Below, piece after piece: positions 35,551-45,735 of a stretch of DNA of 64,000 nucleotides. The notes beneath the pieces were generated by a model. That model searched no databases, had not been told where the DNA came from, and was given only the letters and a program-made list of their open reading frames with translations. Made by a program: the position numbers and the translations under genes. The first letter of the stretch is position 1; each line of letters starts with the position of its first letter. Source of the DNA: Paracentrotus lividus (lineage: Eukaryota > Echinodermata > Echinoidea > Camarodonta > Echinidae); the NCBI GenBank assembly GCA_940671915.1, contig CALNVZ010000041.1, positions 70,757 through 134,756 on the forward strand. Reading direction: 5' to 3'.

Positions 35551-35939
35551 GTTCCTTTAGAACGAGAGGCATGGACTGGGACTCCGAACGAAAGGACGAT
35601 AGCTACGAACATGGTACTTTTGTCTTTACATTTATCCATGCGATCGTGCTGACATTAGGGCACCTTTTAGTGACCGGGTTGGTCGCTGCTTACGAACGGT
35701 ATAGAGTGAACAAGCCGTTTACTCGGTCTGAACTGGATAACAACGTATTGCGGACGCAATAAAGACGGAATTGACGTAAAGTGAACTATTTATGAACTGC
35801 CTAGTATCGTATTCAAGAAATTATTTTCAAAGTTATAAGTTCCAACCCGTCCAAAGCCCGTTCAGCATTTTTTTAAAGAACGGGCAAGAACGTTATAGAA
35901 CGTTATAGGACGACCTCAGTGTGACGGCCCCCTTAGCGT

Positions 35940-36670
35940 ACGTGATATTAAGAAATAATAATTTGACAAAACATTAAGAGAGGCAAAACTGTACTGGTGT
36001 ATGGACACCAAAGAAGATTCTAATTGATCAAGTACTTGATCAAAATCTCACAGGATTTGAACCTGTTCCATCACACCAACGTCTAGAAAAATATATATGA
36101 AATGAAAAAGAATGTTCTTCTCAGAAACAATTCATATTTATTTTTTGCCAAAAATGAACTTGCAAAGATGTATTAAATCAGTCAATCTTGTTTTGGGTGA
36201 AAATGGGAAAATCTGCACAATTTATGGTAATTGGTCATTTTCGGCGAAAACTTTTGTGATCGTAAGATTCCTTGATAAATAACCTTTTTATCCATATACT
36301 TCTTTTCATTTCTTTGTAAATTGGCCAAATAGAAGTATGGTACCAGTGCCAATAAGCCCCCCCCCCTCCTTTATAACCAAATTCCACCTTCTTCTCCCTT
36401 TTACAGAATGATATTTTGAAAATGACGAACCAGATATCAAATAGATATTAAGTACTGCTTTTTTTTTTTTTTTAAAAACAAAACTATTTCACTTAAAACA
36501 ACATATCCGATTATGAGATCGTGTAATCACGATGATCATAACTATTGTTAATTATATGTTGAAATTAAATTTCCGTAGCGTTCACTTTGAGTAGCGTGAT
36601 AGCTTCCTCATTCCATTAAATTTACAATTAAAATTGATATGCACTCGTCAGAAATCGTCTTCCTCACTTT
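35940..36670. other. Unassigned AT-rich DNA
   Basis: No gene or element end recognised. A poly(C) run is near 36358 and a poly(T) run near 36460. Confidence 0.5.
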
Positions 36671-36979
36671 TTAAAGGAAAAGTTCACCCTGGGTTTAAAT
36701 GGGTTTTTAAAAATGCAGAAAAACAAAATAAAAATATAAGTGAAGGTTTGAAGAAAATCGACAAACAAATTACGAAGTTATGAATATTTAAAGTTTTGAT
36801 TCTGTGACGTGATGTAATTCCATAAAGTGTAATTTCTTCAGAAGAATGTTAAGTATGTCACCTCTGCGGTCGATGTATCATTAAACATATGTTCATATAC
36901 AAGCTTCAATCGAATTGACCTATTCCTTTATCAACCCTTACAAAAATATACTGTGGTACCACTCAACGGTACCATACAA

Positions 36980-37360
36980 AATTCCACAGGATTTTCCTAT
37001 GGTATTTTTGGCAAAAATACCACATAAAATACAATACAGCAGTACCATACAGCCAGAATACCATAGGGTTTCCAATAGTTTTTTGGCACAAATACCACAG
37101 GATTTCCGATGGTTTTTTGGCACAAATACCACAGGATTTCCTATGGTTTTTTTGGCACAAATACCACAGGATTTCCTATGGTATTTTGGCACAAATACCA
37201 TACAGAAGTACCATACAGCAGTACCGTACAGCCAAAATACCATAGGGTTTCCTATGGTATTTTGGCACAAATACCACAGGATTTCCTATGGTATTCTGGT
37301 ACGAATACCATACAGAAGTACCATACAGTAGTACCATACAGCAGTACCATACAGCAAAAG
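36980..37360. repeat. Left-arm minisatellite, about 35 bp units
   Basis: Units of ATACCACAGGATTTCC, TATGGT and TTTTTTGGCACAA repeat about eight times, alternating near 37030 and 37205-37350 with CAGTACCATACAG units. ORFs of 65-138 codons on both strands here are repeat artefacts. Confidence 0.9.
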
Positions 37361-37519
37361 TAGTACCCCACAGCATGGAGTTACTAATTATGCCCACAGC
37401 AATACCACAGAAAGGTACCAGGATTACCACATACCGTTACGACCGGAACACCACTCGCCGTTAATACAGGGATACCACACGCCGTTATCACCAGACTGCT
37501 GCAGACATCCCAGAATGCC

Positions 37520-38030
37520 ATACACTGGTATTTATACCACTATCTAGCAAAAACATTTTGGGTCACAGTTAGTTATTTTCTATATTTCTTGATAACAATG
37601 CAAATGTCAAAACTATCGCTCTTGATGTTACTTTGTGTTTAGGAAACATATTTCCCTAAAAGAAAAATATTAATATGCATTGAATTACTAGTAAATGAGG
37701 TAAGCTTCACAAAAATACTGATTTGTGCATACAAAACATTGTATGCAAATGAGCTAATTACCATAGTACCACTTGAAATACCACACGAATACCATTCGAC
37801 TACCAAACTTCAGCAGTAAACTACCATCAATCCAGTTTGACTAATGCCCGTTTGGTTTTATCCGTGTTGGATGTTTGTCTTCAATCAGTTTCCCAAATTA
37901 CCATTTGATCTAATTAATTCCCATTTCGTCTAATCAAGTCGACTTGGTCAAATACCACTCAGTCAATTCCTGTAAGAAACTATCCCTTAGAAAAAAAATC
38001 CTTTGGCAATACCACACAACGGTAGGTATT
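37520..38030. other. Unique-looking interior of the fold-back element
   Basis: It includes TTACCATAGTACCACTTG and several ..CTAATTAATTCCCATTTCG-type words. No ORF or hairpin stands out. Confidence 0.4.
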
Positions 38031-38995
38031 CGCGGCCATCCCGGGTGGACGGGGGGACGATCGAGTTCCACCCCCACCCCCTCGATTTTTGCTTTCTGGA
38101 GGGATCGTCCACCCTCGATTTTGCAGAGCTTAACAAAAAATATATGTACATATATAGACGAGAGGCACAGTGTGCGAAAATGTACGCAAGTTCAGGTCAT
38201 TAAAAGCAATATTTTCGGCTTCGCGCTTCGCCTCAAAACCCCCCCCCCCCAAAAAAAAAAAAAAAAACCAGAAATAATTAAACTAATAATCTTTCTTCAG
38301 GTCCCTATATTCTTTTATTCTTTTATTTGTTACAACGTGTATCTAGTGTAAAATTAATTCCCCTCCAAAATTGGCGGCAGTCAGGGGGACGTTTCCCCTT
38401 GATTTTTAAAGCTTCACATTTTTTTTTTTTCTAAGTATTTTGGATAGATTTTGTATTTGCCCACTTGTCCAAATGATGGAAATAAACTTTTAAACTTCTT
38501 CAGAATATTTGTTTTCAGGTCCGTTTCGTTATAAAAAGTGACCATATTCAGAAAGGGATTACAAACATAATATATTTTGTAAAACGTTGATTAATGAGAT
38601 TTTCACTCGCGCTTCGGAATTGTATTTTCTTTAAGGGTAGTGATTATCAGCTAGTGAAAAAATGATTAATGTTATTATAAAGCAAAATTTACAGCTCGCG
38701 CTTCGCGCTCACAAAGAAATAACAATACAATGATTTAACGATTTAACAATGTCTTCAGGTCCATATAACGTATTTGTGGAATATGTTTTATTTGTTCCAA
38801 CGTTATATTCTTTCAATTGTCATTAGTTTCTGTATAATAAGTGAAAAAGATCATTCTATTTCGAATTTTGGGTATACAAATATTTAGGACGCCTTATTCC
38901 GTTCGAGTCTATAATATTTCCCATTCATGGGCTTTCCGTTTACCCCCCCCCCACCACCAAATGTCATCACATGAAATCGCCGCCCCTGACGGTAG
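38030..38995. repeat. CTCGCGCTTCGCGCTC family copy nested in the fold-back element
   Basis: Bounded by GCGGCCATCCCGGG.. and ..GCCGCCCCTGACGG. It contains CGGCTTCGCGCTTCGCCTC (about 38217), CACTCGCGCTTCGGAA (about 38605) and CAGCTCGCGCTTCGCGCTC (about 38692). Poly(C)/poly(A) joins at about 38240-38267. Confidence 0.55.
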
Positions 38996-40389
38996 GGGAG
39001 ACGGGGACAATTGTAACACGGGGCGATTGTAACAGAGGCTCCCCCTAGCAGAAACATGCTTCAAACTCGACCTATGTAAAAAAAAAAAAAAAAAAAATAT
39101 TGAAAAGTTAAGCCAGAATTTCGCTAAAGTTTCAACAATTAATACCTAAAGCTACATACTACTGTATGATACTGCTGTGTGGTACTGCGGTATGGTACTG
39201 CTTTGGTACTACTGTATGGTACTGCTGTATGGTACTGATGTGTGTTATTAACTGGTGTGGTACTAACATGAAAGTAATATCTGACATTGCTGTCATTTTC
39301 ACTTATTGAGAAATTAGGCCTGTATTTTGCTAAAGTTTCAACAATGAATACCTAAAGCTACATACTACTGTATGATTCTGCTGTATGGTACTGCTGTATG
39401 GTACAGCTGTATGGTACTGCTGTATGGTACTACTGTATGGTACTGCTGTATGGTACTGTTGTATGGTTCTGCTGTACCCTTCTGCTGTATGGTACTACTG
39501 TATAATACTGCTGTATAATACTACGTATGTTGTACTACTGTATGGTACTGCTGGATGTAGTGCTGTATGGTAGTGCTGTATGGTACTTGCTGTGTGGTAC
39601 TGCTGTATGGGACTACTGTATGGTAGTGTGTATGGTATTGCTGTATGGTACTGCTGTATGGTACTACTGTATGGTACTGCGTGGTACTGATGTGTGGTAC
39701 TGCTGTATGGTACTGCTGTATGGTACTGCTGTATGGTACTGCTGTATGGTACTACTGTATAGTACTGCTGTATGGTACTGCTGTATGGTGCTGCTGTATG
39801 GTACTGCTGTACGGTACTGCTGTATGGTACTACTGTATGGTACTGCGTGGTACTGATGTGTGGTACTGTGTATGGTACTGCTGTATGGTACTGCCGTGGT
39901 ACTGTTGATGGTACTGCTGTATGGTACTACTTGATGATACTGCCGTGGTACTGATGTGTGTACTGCTGTATGGTACTGCTGTATGGTACTACTGTATGGT
40001 ACTGCCGTGGTACTGATGTGTGTACTGCTGTATGGTACTGCTGTATGGTACTACTGTATGGTACTGCTGTATGGTGCTGCTGTATGGTACTGCTGTACGG
40101 TACTGCTTTATGGAACCGCTGCTACTACCATACATATGGAATTTGTGCCAAAAAAACATACAGCAATACCAATAATTGATATTTGTGGCAAAAAAAAAAA
40201 ACATACAGCAATACCATACATATGGTATTTGTGATTAAAAAACATACAGCAATGCCATACATATGGTATTTGTAGCAAAAAAACATACAGCACTACAATA
40301 CATATGGTATTTGTGGCAAAAAAAAGACCATACAGCAATACCATACAAATGGCATTTGTGCCAAAAACCATAGAGCAATACTATTCATA
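38874..40389 (+). repeat. Left copy of the gap-flanking duplication
   Basis: It runs from ATACAAATATTTAGGACGCC to GCAATACTATTCATA and is matched by 40415-41927 at nearly the same length (1516 and 1513 bases). Differences are mostly one- or two-base indels. It contains the 13-bp GGTACTGCTGTAT array (about 39165-40115). Confidence 0.9.
38995..39085 (+). repeat. Truncated GGGGAGAC-family end
   Basis: GGGGAGACGGGGACAATTG and then ACACGGGGCGATTGTAACAG look like the left end of the H1/H3 type. A poly(A) run follows and no right end is present. It recurs at about 40537 in the duplicated half. Confidence 0.6.
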
Positions 40390-40414
40390 NNNNNNNNNNN
40401 NNNNNNNNNNNNNN
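40390..40414. other. Assembly gap of 25 N
   Basis: A run of exactly 25 N. The base after the gap resumes the sequence of 38874, and the base before it reaches the sequence of 41927. Confidence 1.
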
Positions 40415-41927
40415 ATACAAATATTTAGGACGCCTTATTCCGTTCGAGTCTATATATTTTCCCATTCATGGTTTCCGTTTCCCACCCCCCCCCCACCACC
40501 AAATGTCATCACATGAAATCGCCGCCCTGACGGTAGGGGAGCGGGGACAATTGTAACACGGGGCGATGTAACAGAGGCTCCATCCCTAGCAGAAACATGC
40601 TTCAAACTCGACCTATGTAAAAAAAAAAAAAAAAAAAAATATTGAAAAGTTAAGCCAGAATTTCGCTAAAGTTTCAACAATTAATACCTAAAGCTACATA
40701 CTACTGTATGATACTGCTGTGTGGTACTGCGGTATGGTACTGCTTCATGGTACTACTGTATGGTACTGCTGTATGGTACTGATGTGTGTTATTAACTGGT
40801 GTGGTACTAACATGAAAGTAATATCTGACATTGCTGTCATTTTCACTTATTGAGAAATTAGGCCTGTATTTTGCTAAAGTTTCAACAATGAATACCTAAA
40901 GCTACATACTACTGATGATCTGCTGTATGGTACTGCTGTATGGTACAGCTGTATGGTACTGCTGTATGGTACTACTGTATGGTACTGCTGTATGGTACTG
41001 TTGTATGGTTCTGCTGTACCTTCTGCTGTATGGTACTACTGTATAATACTGCTGTATAATACTACTGTATGGTACTACTGTATGGTACTGCTGGATGGTA
41101 GTGCTGTATGGTAGTGCTGATGGTACTCTGTGTGGTACTGCTGTATGGGACTACTGTATGGTAGTGCTGTATGGTATTGCTGTATGGTACTGCTGTATGG
41201 TATACTGTATGGTACTGCCGTGGTACTATGTGTGGTACTGCTGTATGGTACTGCTGTATGGTACTGCTGTAGGTACTGCTGTATGGTACTACTGTATAGT
41301 ACTGCTGTATGGTACTGCTGTATGGTGCTGCTGTATGTGTACTGCTGTACGGTACTGCTGTATGGTACTACTGTATGGTACTGCCGTGGTACTGATGTGT
41401 GGTACTGTGTATGGTACTGCTGTATGGTACTGCCGTGGTACTGTTGTATGGTACTGCTGTATGGTACTACTGTATGATACTGCCGTGGTACTGATGTGTG
41501 GTACTGCTGTATGGTACTGCTGTATGGTACTACTGTATGGTACTGCCTGTACTGATGTGTGTACTGCTGTATGGTACTGCTGTATGGTACTACTGTATGG
41601 TACTGCTGTATGGTGCTGCTGTATGGTACTGCTGTACGGTACTGCTTTATGGAACCGCTGCTACTACCATACATATGGAATTTGTGCCAAAAAAACATAC
41701 AGCAATACCATACATATGATATTTGTGGCAAAAAAAAAAACATACAGCAATACCATACAATGGTATTTGTTGATTAAAAAACATACAGCAATGCCATACA
41801 TATGGTATTTGTAGCAAAAAAACATACAGCACTACAATACATATGGTATTGTGGCAAAAAAAAGACCATACAGCAATACCATACAAATGGCATTTGTGCC
41901 AAAAACCATAGAGCAATACTATTCATA
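40415..41927 (+). repeat. Right copy of the gap-flanking duplication
   Basis: Repeats 38874-40389 in order, including the poly(C), truncated GGGGAGAC end, poly(A), two TTCAACAATGAATACC-type blocks and the 13-bp array (about 40710-41655). A 239-codon plus-strand frame and a 222-codon minus-strand frame are open here only because three 13-bp units make 13 codons. Confidence 0.9.
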
Positions 41928-42420
41928 TGGTATTTGTGCCTAAAAACCATAGAGCAATACCATAAATATGGTATTTGTGCCCAAAAAACTATACAGCAAT
42001 ACCATACATATGTACTTCTGCCAAAAAAACCATAAGAGCAATACCCTACATTTGGTATTTGTGCCAAAAACCATAGAGCAATACCATACATATGGTATTG
42101 TGCCAAAAAAAAAACATACAGCAATACCATACATATGGTAATGTGGCAAAAAAAAAAACATACAGCAATACCATACATATGGTATTTGTGGCAAAAAAAC
42201 ATACAGCAATACCATACATATGGTATTTGTGCCAAAAAAACATAGAGCAATACCATACATATGGTATTTGTGCCATAAAAAACATACGGCAATATCATAC
42301 ATATGGTATTTGTGTCAAAAAAAACATACAGCAATACCATACATATGGTATTTGTGCCAAAAAACCATACAGCAATACCATGCATATGGTATTTGTGCCA
42401 AATACCACAGCACTGCTGTG
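41665..42420. repeat. Right-arm minisatellite of about 46 bp units
   Basis: Unit: CATACAGCAATACCATACAT, then ATGGTATTTGTGCC and an A run. Each unit holds the palindrome ATACCATACATATGGTAT. About 16 units are seen, with variants GTGGCA/GTGCCA and CATAGAG/CATACAG. Shorter units also lie at 40125-40389. Confidence 0.9.
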
Positions 42421-42806
42421 TGGTATTCTTATGGTACCCTTTTCTTGTGTGGTATTTTCCTATGATACTCCTATGGTATTTTACTGTACCATAGAAATAC
42501 CATAGGAATACCACAGGACATTCAGAAATACCATATGAATACCACAGGACATTCAGAAATACCATAGGTATACCACAGGACATTTTTGTAAGGGAAGAAC
42601 CATGAAAAAAGACAAATTTATGGAATTTTCATACACAACACACGGGAGAGCTGCTCCCACGTGACGTCACAGAATCAAAACTTTGAATATTCATAACTTC
42701 GCTATTTTGGGGTTATTTTTCTTCAAACTTTCTCTCATACTTTCCTTTTATATTTCTGCATTTAAAAAAAAAATCAATCCAATTCCAGGGTGAACTTCCC
42801 CTCTAA

Positions 42807-43145
42807 GACAAGTTTGCAAGCTCATTAAAATCAAATAGAATATAATCAATCAAAATAGACATACGTTCCTTTAAAAAAAAATCAAACATGAAAGCATGTA
42901 TTAATTTAATGAAGGTGAGCAACATTGAAATACATGTATAAGGAAGTGGTGATAAAAAAAACTGTCGTAGGTTATTTCCATGAATCATATTCTATTGAAC
43001 AATAAATCAATTGGAACAATCCTGTTTTGGTTTTGCCTAGTATTTATGATTGAGATAGACAGGTTTTATACGGATCAAAGTGCTTCCAAAAAAAGGAAGT
43101 AGAGGTAAACATTTAAATGTTCTGAATTCTTTCTCTTCTCAACAT
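42807..43145. other. Unassigned DNA, distant copy of the 44.5 kb sequence
   Basis: GGTGATAAAAAAAACTGTCG to GATCAAAGTGCTTCC (about 42950-43085) resembles 44530-44680 and 46305-46455. Confidence 0.5.
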
Positions 43146-43147
43146 TT

Positions 43148-43325
43148 GAAGTGATATTCTTCGGCTACTTTTCTTTTTTTCTAAAATTAGCCTGGAATGA
43201 GACTATTCCAGATTTCGTGCCATCACGACTTCCGGTTTCTGGTTCTTACAAAATGAAATAAGTTCTTTATTAAATTCAACTGGCACTTATTCCGGCTCTC
43301 TATTGAAGCACTAATGATTCCTATT
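43148..43325 (+). repeat. Dispersed repeat (inverted partner 51665-51830)
   Basis: Shares GCCTGGAATGAGAC, CTTCCGGTTTCTGGTTCTTA, TGAAATAAGTT.T, AATTCAACTGGCAC and GAAGCACTAATGATT with the reverse complement of 51665-51830. Confidence 0.75.
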
Positions 43326-43456
43326 TAACAATTTATTATAATATATATCATTGATTTAATATTTACTGATTTCTCTTCAAATAACATCATGATATGCGGC
43401 TGGGGTTTCCCCCGAATTTGATTATGCTCATAAGAGGTTAGCTTTTCCCCGTTACC

Positions 43457-43553
43457 ATGGTAGAGAAAAAATGGCGGTTAGCACTGTTTTCAACACAAAG
43501 GAATCTACCTGCAATCCGTTTCCTTAATCGCAGATATACGCAGTTTCTGATTG
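43457..43553 (+). CDS. Candidate first coding exon (weak)
   Basis: GTTACCATGG gives a strong Kozak context for an ATG at 43457. The frame reads MVEKKWRLALFSTQRNLPAI and then RFLNRRYTQFLI up to a GTATGT donor at 43554, phase 1. The N-terminus is basic and hydrophobic without acidic residues after position 3, as in mitochondrial presequences. A second ATG within AAAAATGGCGGTT (a YY1-like initiator word) is in another frame. No acceptor exon can be paired within the window. Alternative: chance ORF. Confidence 0.25.
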
Positions 43554-43559
43554 GTATGT

Positions 43560-44400
43560 ATGTCGAAATGTATGCAATGTAATACGCTGTTACAATTGCA
43601 AACATTCATTAGATTTTCGAATTGTTGAATTGGAATAATATAAGGTATACAGGCCTACGGCCTACGTGAACGGTTTTATTGACCAAAATAGCGCATTATA
43701 TGATAACCACATAATACTGTTGACATTTGAAATCTCTCATGTCTTCGGAGATGGTTTCGGCGGTATCGTAGTAAAAAAAATTGCAGACAACGTAGCGCAA
43801 GATACAAATTTTGAAGGGGCCTAAAAGTGACAAGATCAATCATGATCTTCGATTTCTGAGTTCCGTCTCGTTGTACCAATATTTTATATGCATTTCATAT
43901 TCATGCAAGTTCCAATGATTGTACATCCCCACCACCATCATCCCCATTCTCTATTTCCTGTTTGTTTGTTTGTTTGTTTTTGATTTTGTTTTTGTTTTGT
44001 TTTTGTTTTCGTTTTTGTTTTTTTATATCGGGAAGGGGCTTCAGCCCTACGGGCGCCTGGTACTATGAACTTCAAACACACTACAATCAAGGTTAAGTAG
44101 ATTAAAATCCGATGAAAAAAAAACCCAACAAATTATGAATTTTATTGATAAAACAGCTCTCGGCATATTCCCATGAATCAATCAATGACTTGCCAAAGAA
44201 CAAGCTGATAATGTCACAGCTCCACATTCTTAGTGTGTATGGAATTATATGAAGTCCTATGAAGTCCTATTTATTTACGTTTATGTATATAAATCTTATA
44301 TTAAAAATATATCTCCATTATATATACAAAAGCTACAGCAACGATTATCCTTAATATTCCATTAAGGAGTCATTCCTGCCTGTTTTTATTTTGAGATACA
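43560..44400. other. Unassigned DNA with (GTTT)n tract and MITE relic
   Basis: A G/T-rich TGTTTGTTTGTTTTTG tract lies at about 43960-44025. About 44080-44260 resembles one arm of the TTAA fold-back element 3704-4317 (AAAATCCGATGAAAAA, GATAATGTCACAG), without its other end. Confidence 0.5.
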
Positions 44401-45172
44401 ACATAGTATTGTACATGTATATAGAATATTGAAAATGAAGACAATTAGAATAAATGAAAATAGAGATTAGTTCCAGAATGAATCAAGAAAATATGTATTA
44501 GCAAATGAAGGTGAGTAATATTGAAATGTAAGGTGGTGGTGATAAAAAAATTGTCGTTGGTTAGTTCCATAAATCATACTATTATGAATAATAGATTAAC
44601 GGGAACAATCCTGTTTTGGCTTTGCCCATTTATGATTGGGATAGACAGGATTTATATTGATCAAAGTGCACAAAGAAACAGAAAAAAGGGGATAATCATA
44701 ACAATATGAACATTGGTTATGCAGTGCTCCCAGAAAAGACGGAACCCAAAGAGTCAGTTATTTTCATACGTTATTAAAGATAACTCTAATACATTATAAA
44801 TCATTAGAATATTGGTCAAGTCAAACTTAGTCTGTATCAAAATTTGGAAAATAAGAGCTGTCCTCCCTTATCGTGGAATGGGGTACATGCAGATCGAAAG
44901 GGGACCCCCCCCCCCCTTCTCTCTCTCTCTCTCTCTCTCCATCTTTTTTTTTTTTTTTTTTTTTTAATTCTCTCTTTCCTTTGACAGATTAATCATGTGA
45001 TGACATAAATGGTACCCTGGGGTACCACAACAAATTTGGCTATTTTGTTGAATTATTTATTTATTTTTTTACGCCCGTACCCTGGGTTACCAAAAAATGG
45101 GAAATAATTATTGGGGATTTTGCAACATTAAATAATGCCCAATATTCTTGAAAAAAAAAACCCTGTTAGTCC

Positions 45173-45454
45173 TTAATTTTTCTGATTCCTATATCCCCCA
45201 ACATGGAGAAGAGAAACGACCTCAATTTGAGAGAGGGATTGGGCCAACAGAGTCATGATTATGCCATCTGCCTGCTCCTTATCCCCGGCGTCACTGGCCT
45301 TCTGAAACACCGCTAGCACATCGGCGGCTTCTTCCTCCCCCAACTTCTGCAATGCGCGATGTCTTGCATTCTCAAGTTTTTCCTCCCTTGAAATCTTACG
45401 TCTTTTGCGGCCCTTCCCTTTCAGCATTCCGTAGCCACCATCAAATTCTGGCAT
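45173..45454 (-). CDS. Uncharacterised 93-residue protein of the 8-bp-TSD transposon
   Basis: I do not recognise this protein. I chose the ATG at 45454 (CAAAAATGCC, A at -3); an in-frame ATG lies 22 codons upstream, but its extension is a hydrophobic, Phe-rich stretch that looks like leader DNA. The protein starts MPEFDGGYGML, then has a basic cluster KGKGRKRRK (12-20), a charged helix SREEKLENARHRALQKL (22-38), an acidic turn, and helices EAADVLAVFQKA (42-53) and GIIMTLLAQSLSQIEVVSLL (64-83), ending HVGGYRNQKN. The basic patch with helices would suit nucleic-acid binding or oligomerisation (inference). The stop is near the element's left side, so it may be only the first exon of a longer transposon gene. 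Confidence 0.55.
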   Translation of the reverse strand: MPEFDGGYGMLKGKGRKRRKISREEKLENARHRALQKLGEEEAADVLAVFQKASDAGDKEQADGIIMTLLAQSLSQIEVVSLLHVGGYRNQKN

Positions 45455-45529
45455 TTTTGCAGTTTCACACCAAAAATACGAAAACAAAAAAATAGAAAAA
45501 AATCCGCCGTGAAAAATCAAAAGATGTTA

Positions 45530-45735
45530 GACTTTAGAGCTTGTTTCGGCTGCGGGGTGAAAGCTGTAGCGCAGCTCGAGCGAGAGTGCGGAAGCCACTG
45601 CATGCAGTGCGCTTGCGAGCGAGCGCTAGAGTATCGCACACATCACATAGCGCGTGCATTGCGTAATGCCATGGTTGTACTCGAGTAAACGTGAGATGGC
45701 GCTAAACAACGTGATACCCCGGGTTACTACGATAC
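45530..45735 (-). promoter_or_regulatory. CpG-rich leader of the transposon ORF
   Basis: CGCAGCTCGAGCGAGAGTGC and GCTTGCGAGCGAGCGC stand out as CpG-dense in AT-rich surroundings. The position, directly upstream of the minus-strand ORF and ending at the element terminus, suggests a promoter. No TATA box is evident. Confidence 0.4.

Larger units (their letters stand above)
27030..35932 (+). mobile_element. Harbinger-like element, TTA duplication, copy 2, interrupted
   Basis: TTA at 27027-27029 and 35933-35935. It starts TACCCCCGTCACACTGAGC and ends CCTCAGTGTGACGGCCCCC. Left (27030-27500) and right (35550-35932) parts match the reverse complement of 20749-21772. About 6.9 kb of its length is the inserted element 27507-34435. 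The block 34439-35550 has no counterpart in copy 1 and may be this element's own interior. No transposase ORF is visible. Confidence 0.82.
36935..42594. mobile_element. Minisatellite-armed fold-back element
   Basis: Ends are CCCTTACAAAAATATACTGT and its inverse at the right, CATTTTTGTAAGGG. Removing the unit with one AA restores TTCCTTTATCAAGAACC, collinear with TTCCTTTATCGAGAACC in the intact MITE at 17.9 kb, so the duplication is probably AA. The arms are inverted tandem repeats: CAGTACCATACAG words at left, GGTACTGCTGTAT words at right, plus CCTATGGTATT..GGCACAAATACCACAGGATTT-type units. Sea urchins are known to have TU elements with tandem-repeat long inverted repeats, but those make 8-bp duplications, so this is at most an analogue. 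No transposase found. Confidence 0.8.
36675..42802. mobile_element. Fold-back MITE, TTAA duplication, copy 2, split
   Basis: TTAA at 36671-36674 and CTAA (one change) at 42803-42806. It starts AGGAAAAGTTCACCCTGGG and ends CAGGGTGAACTTCCCCT. Left part 36675-36934 and right part 42595-42802 are collinear with 17687-18191. The 5.66 kb between them is the inserted element 36935-42594. Confidence 0.87.

Noticed and set aside
41075-41814. Long ORFs of 239 codons (+) and 222 codons (-)
   Set aside because: They consist only of the 13-bp and 46-bp minisatellite units, overlap on both strands and recur in the twin copy with frames shifted by indels.
41774-42583. 269-codon minus-strand ORF with YHMYGIAV repeats
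   Set aside because: It is the translation of the 46-bp unit array. Codon content follows the DNA repeat and no protein start context or flank is present.
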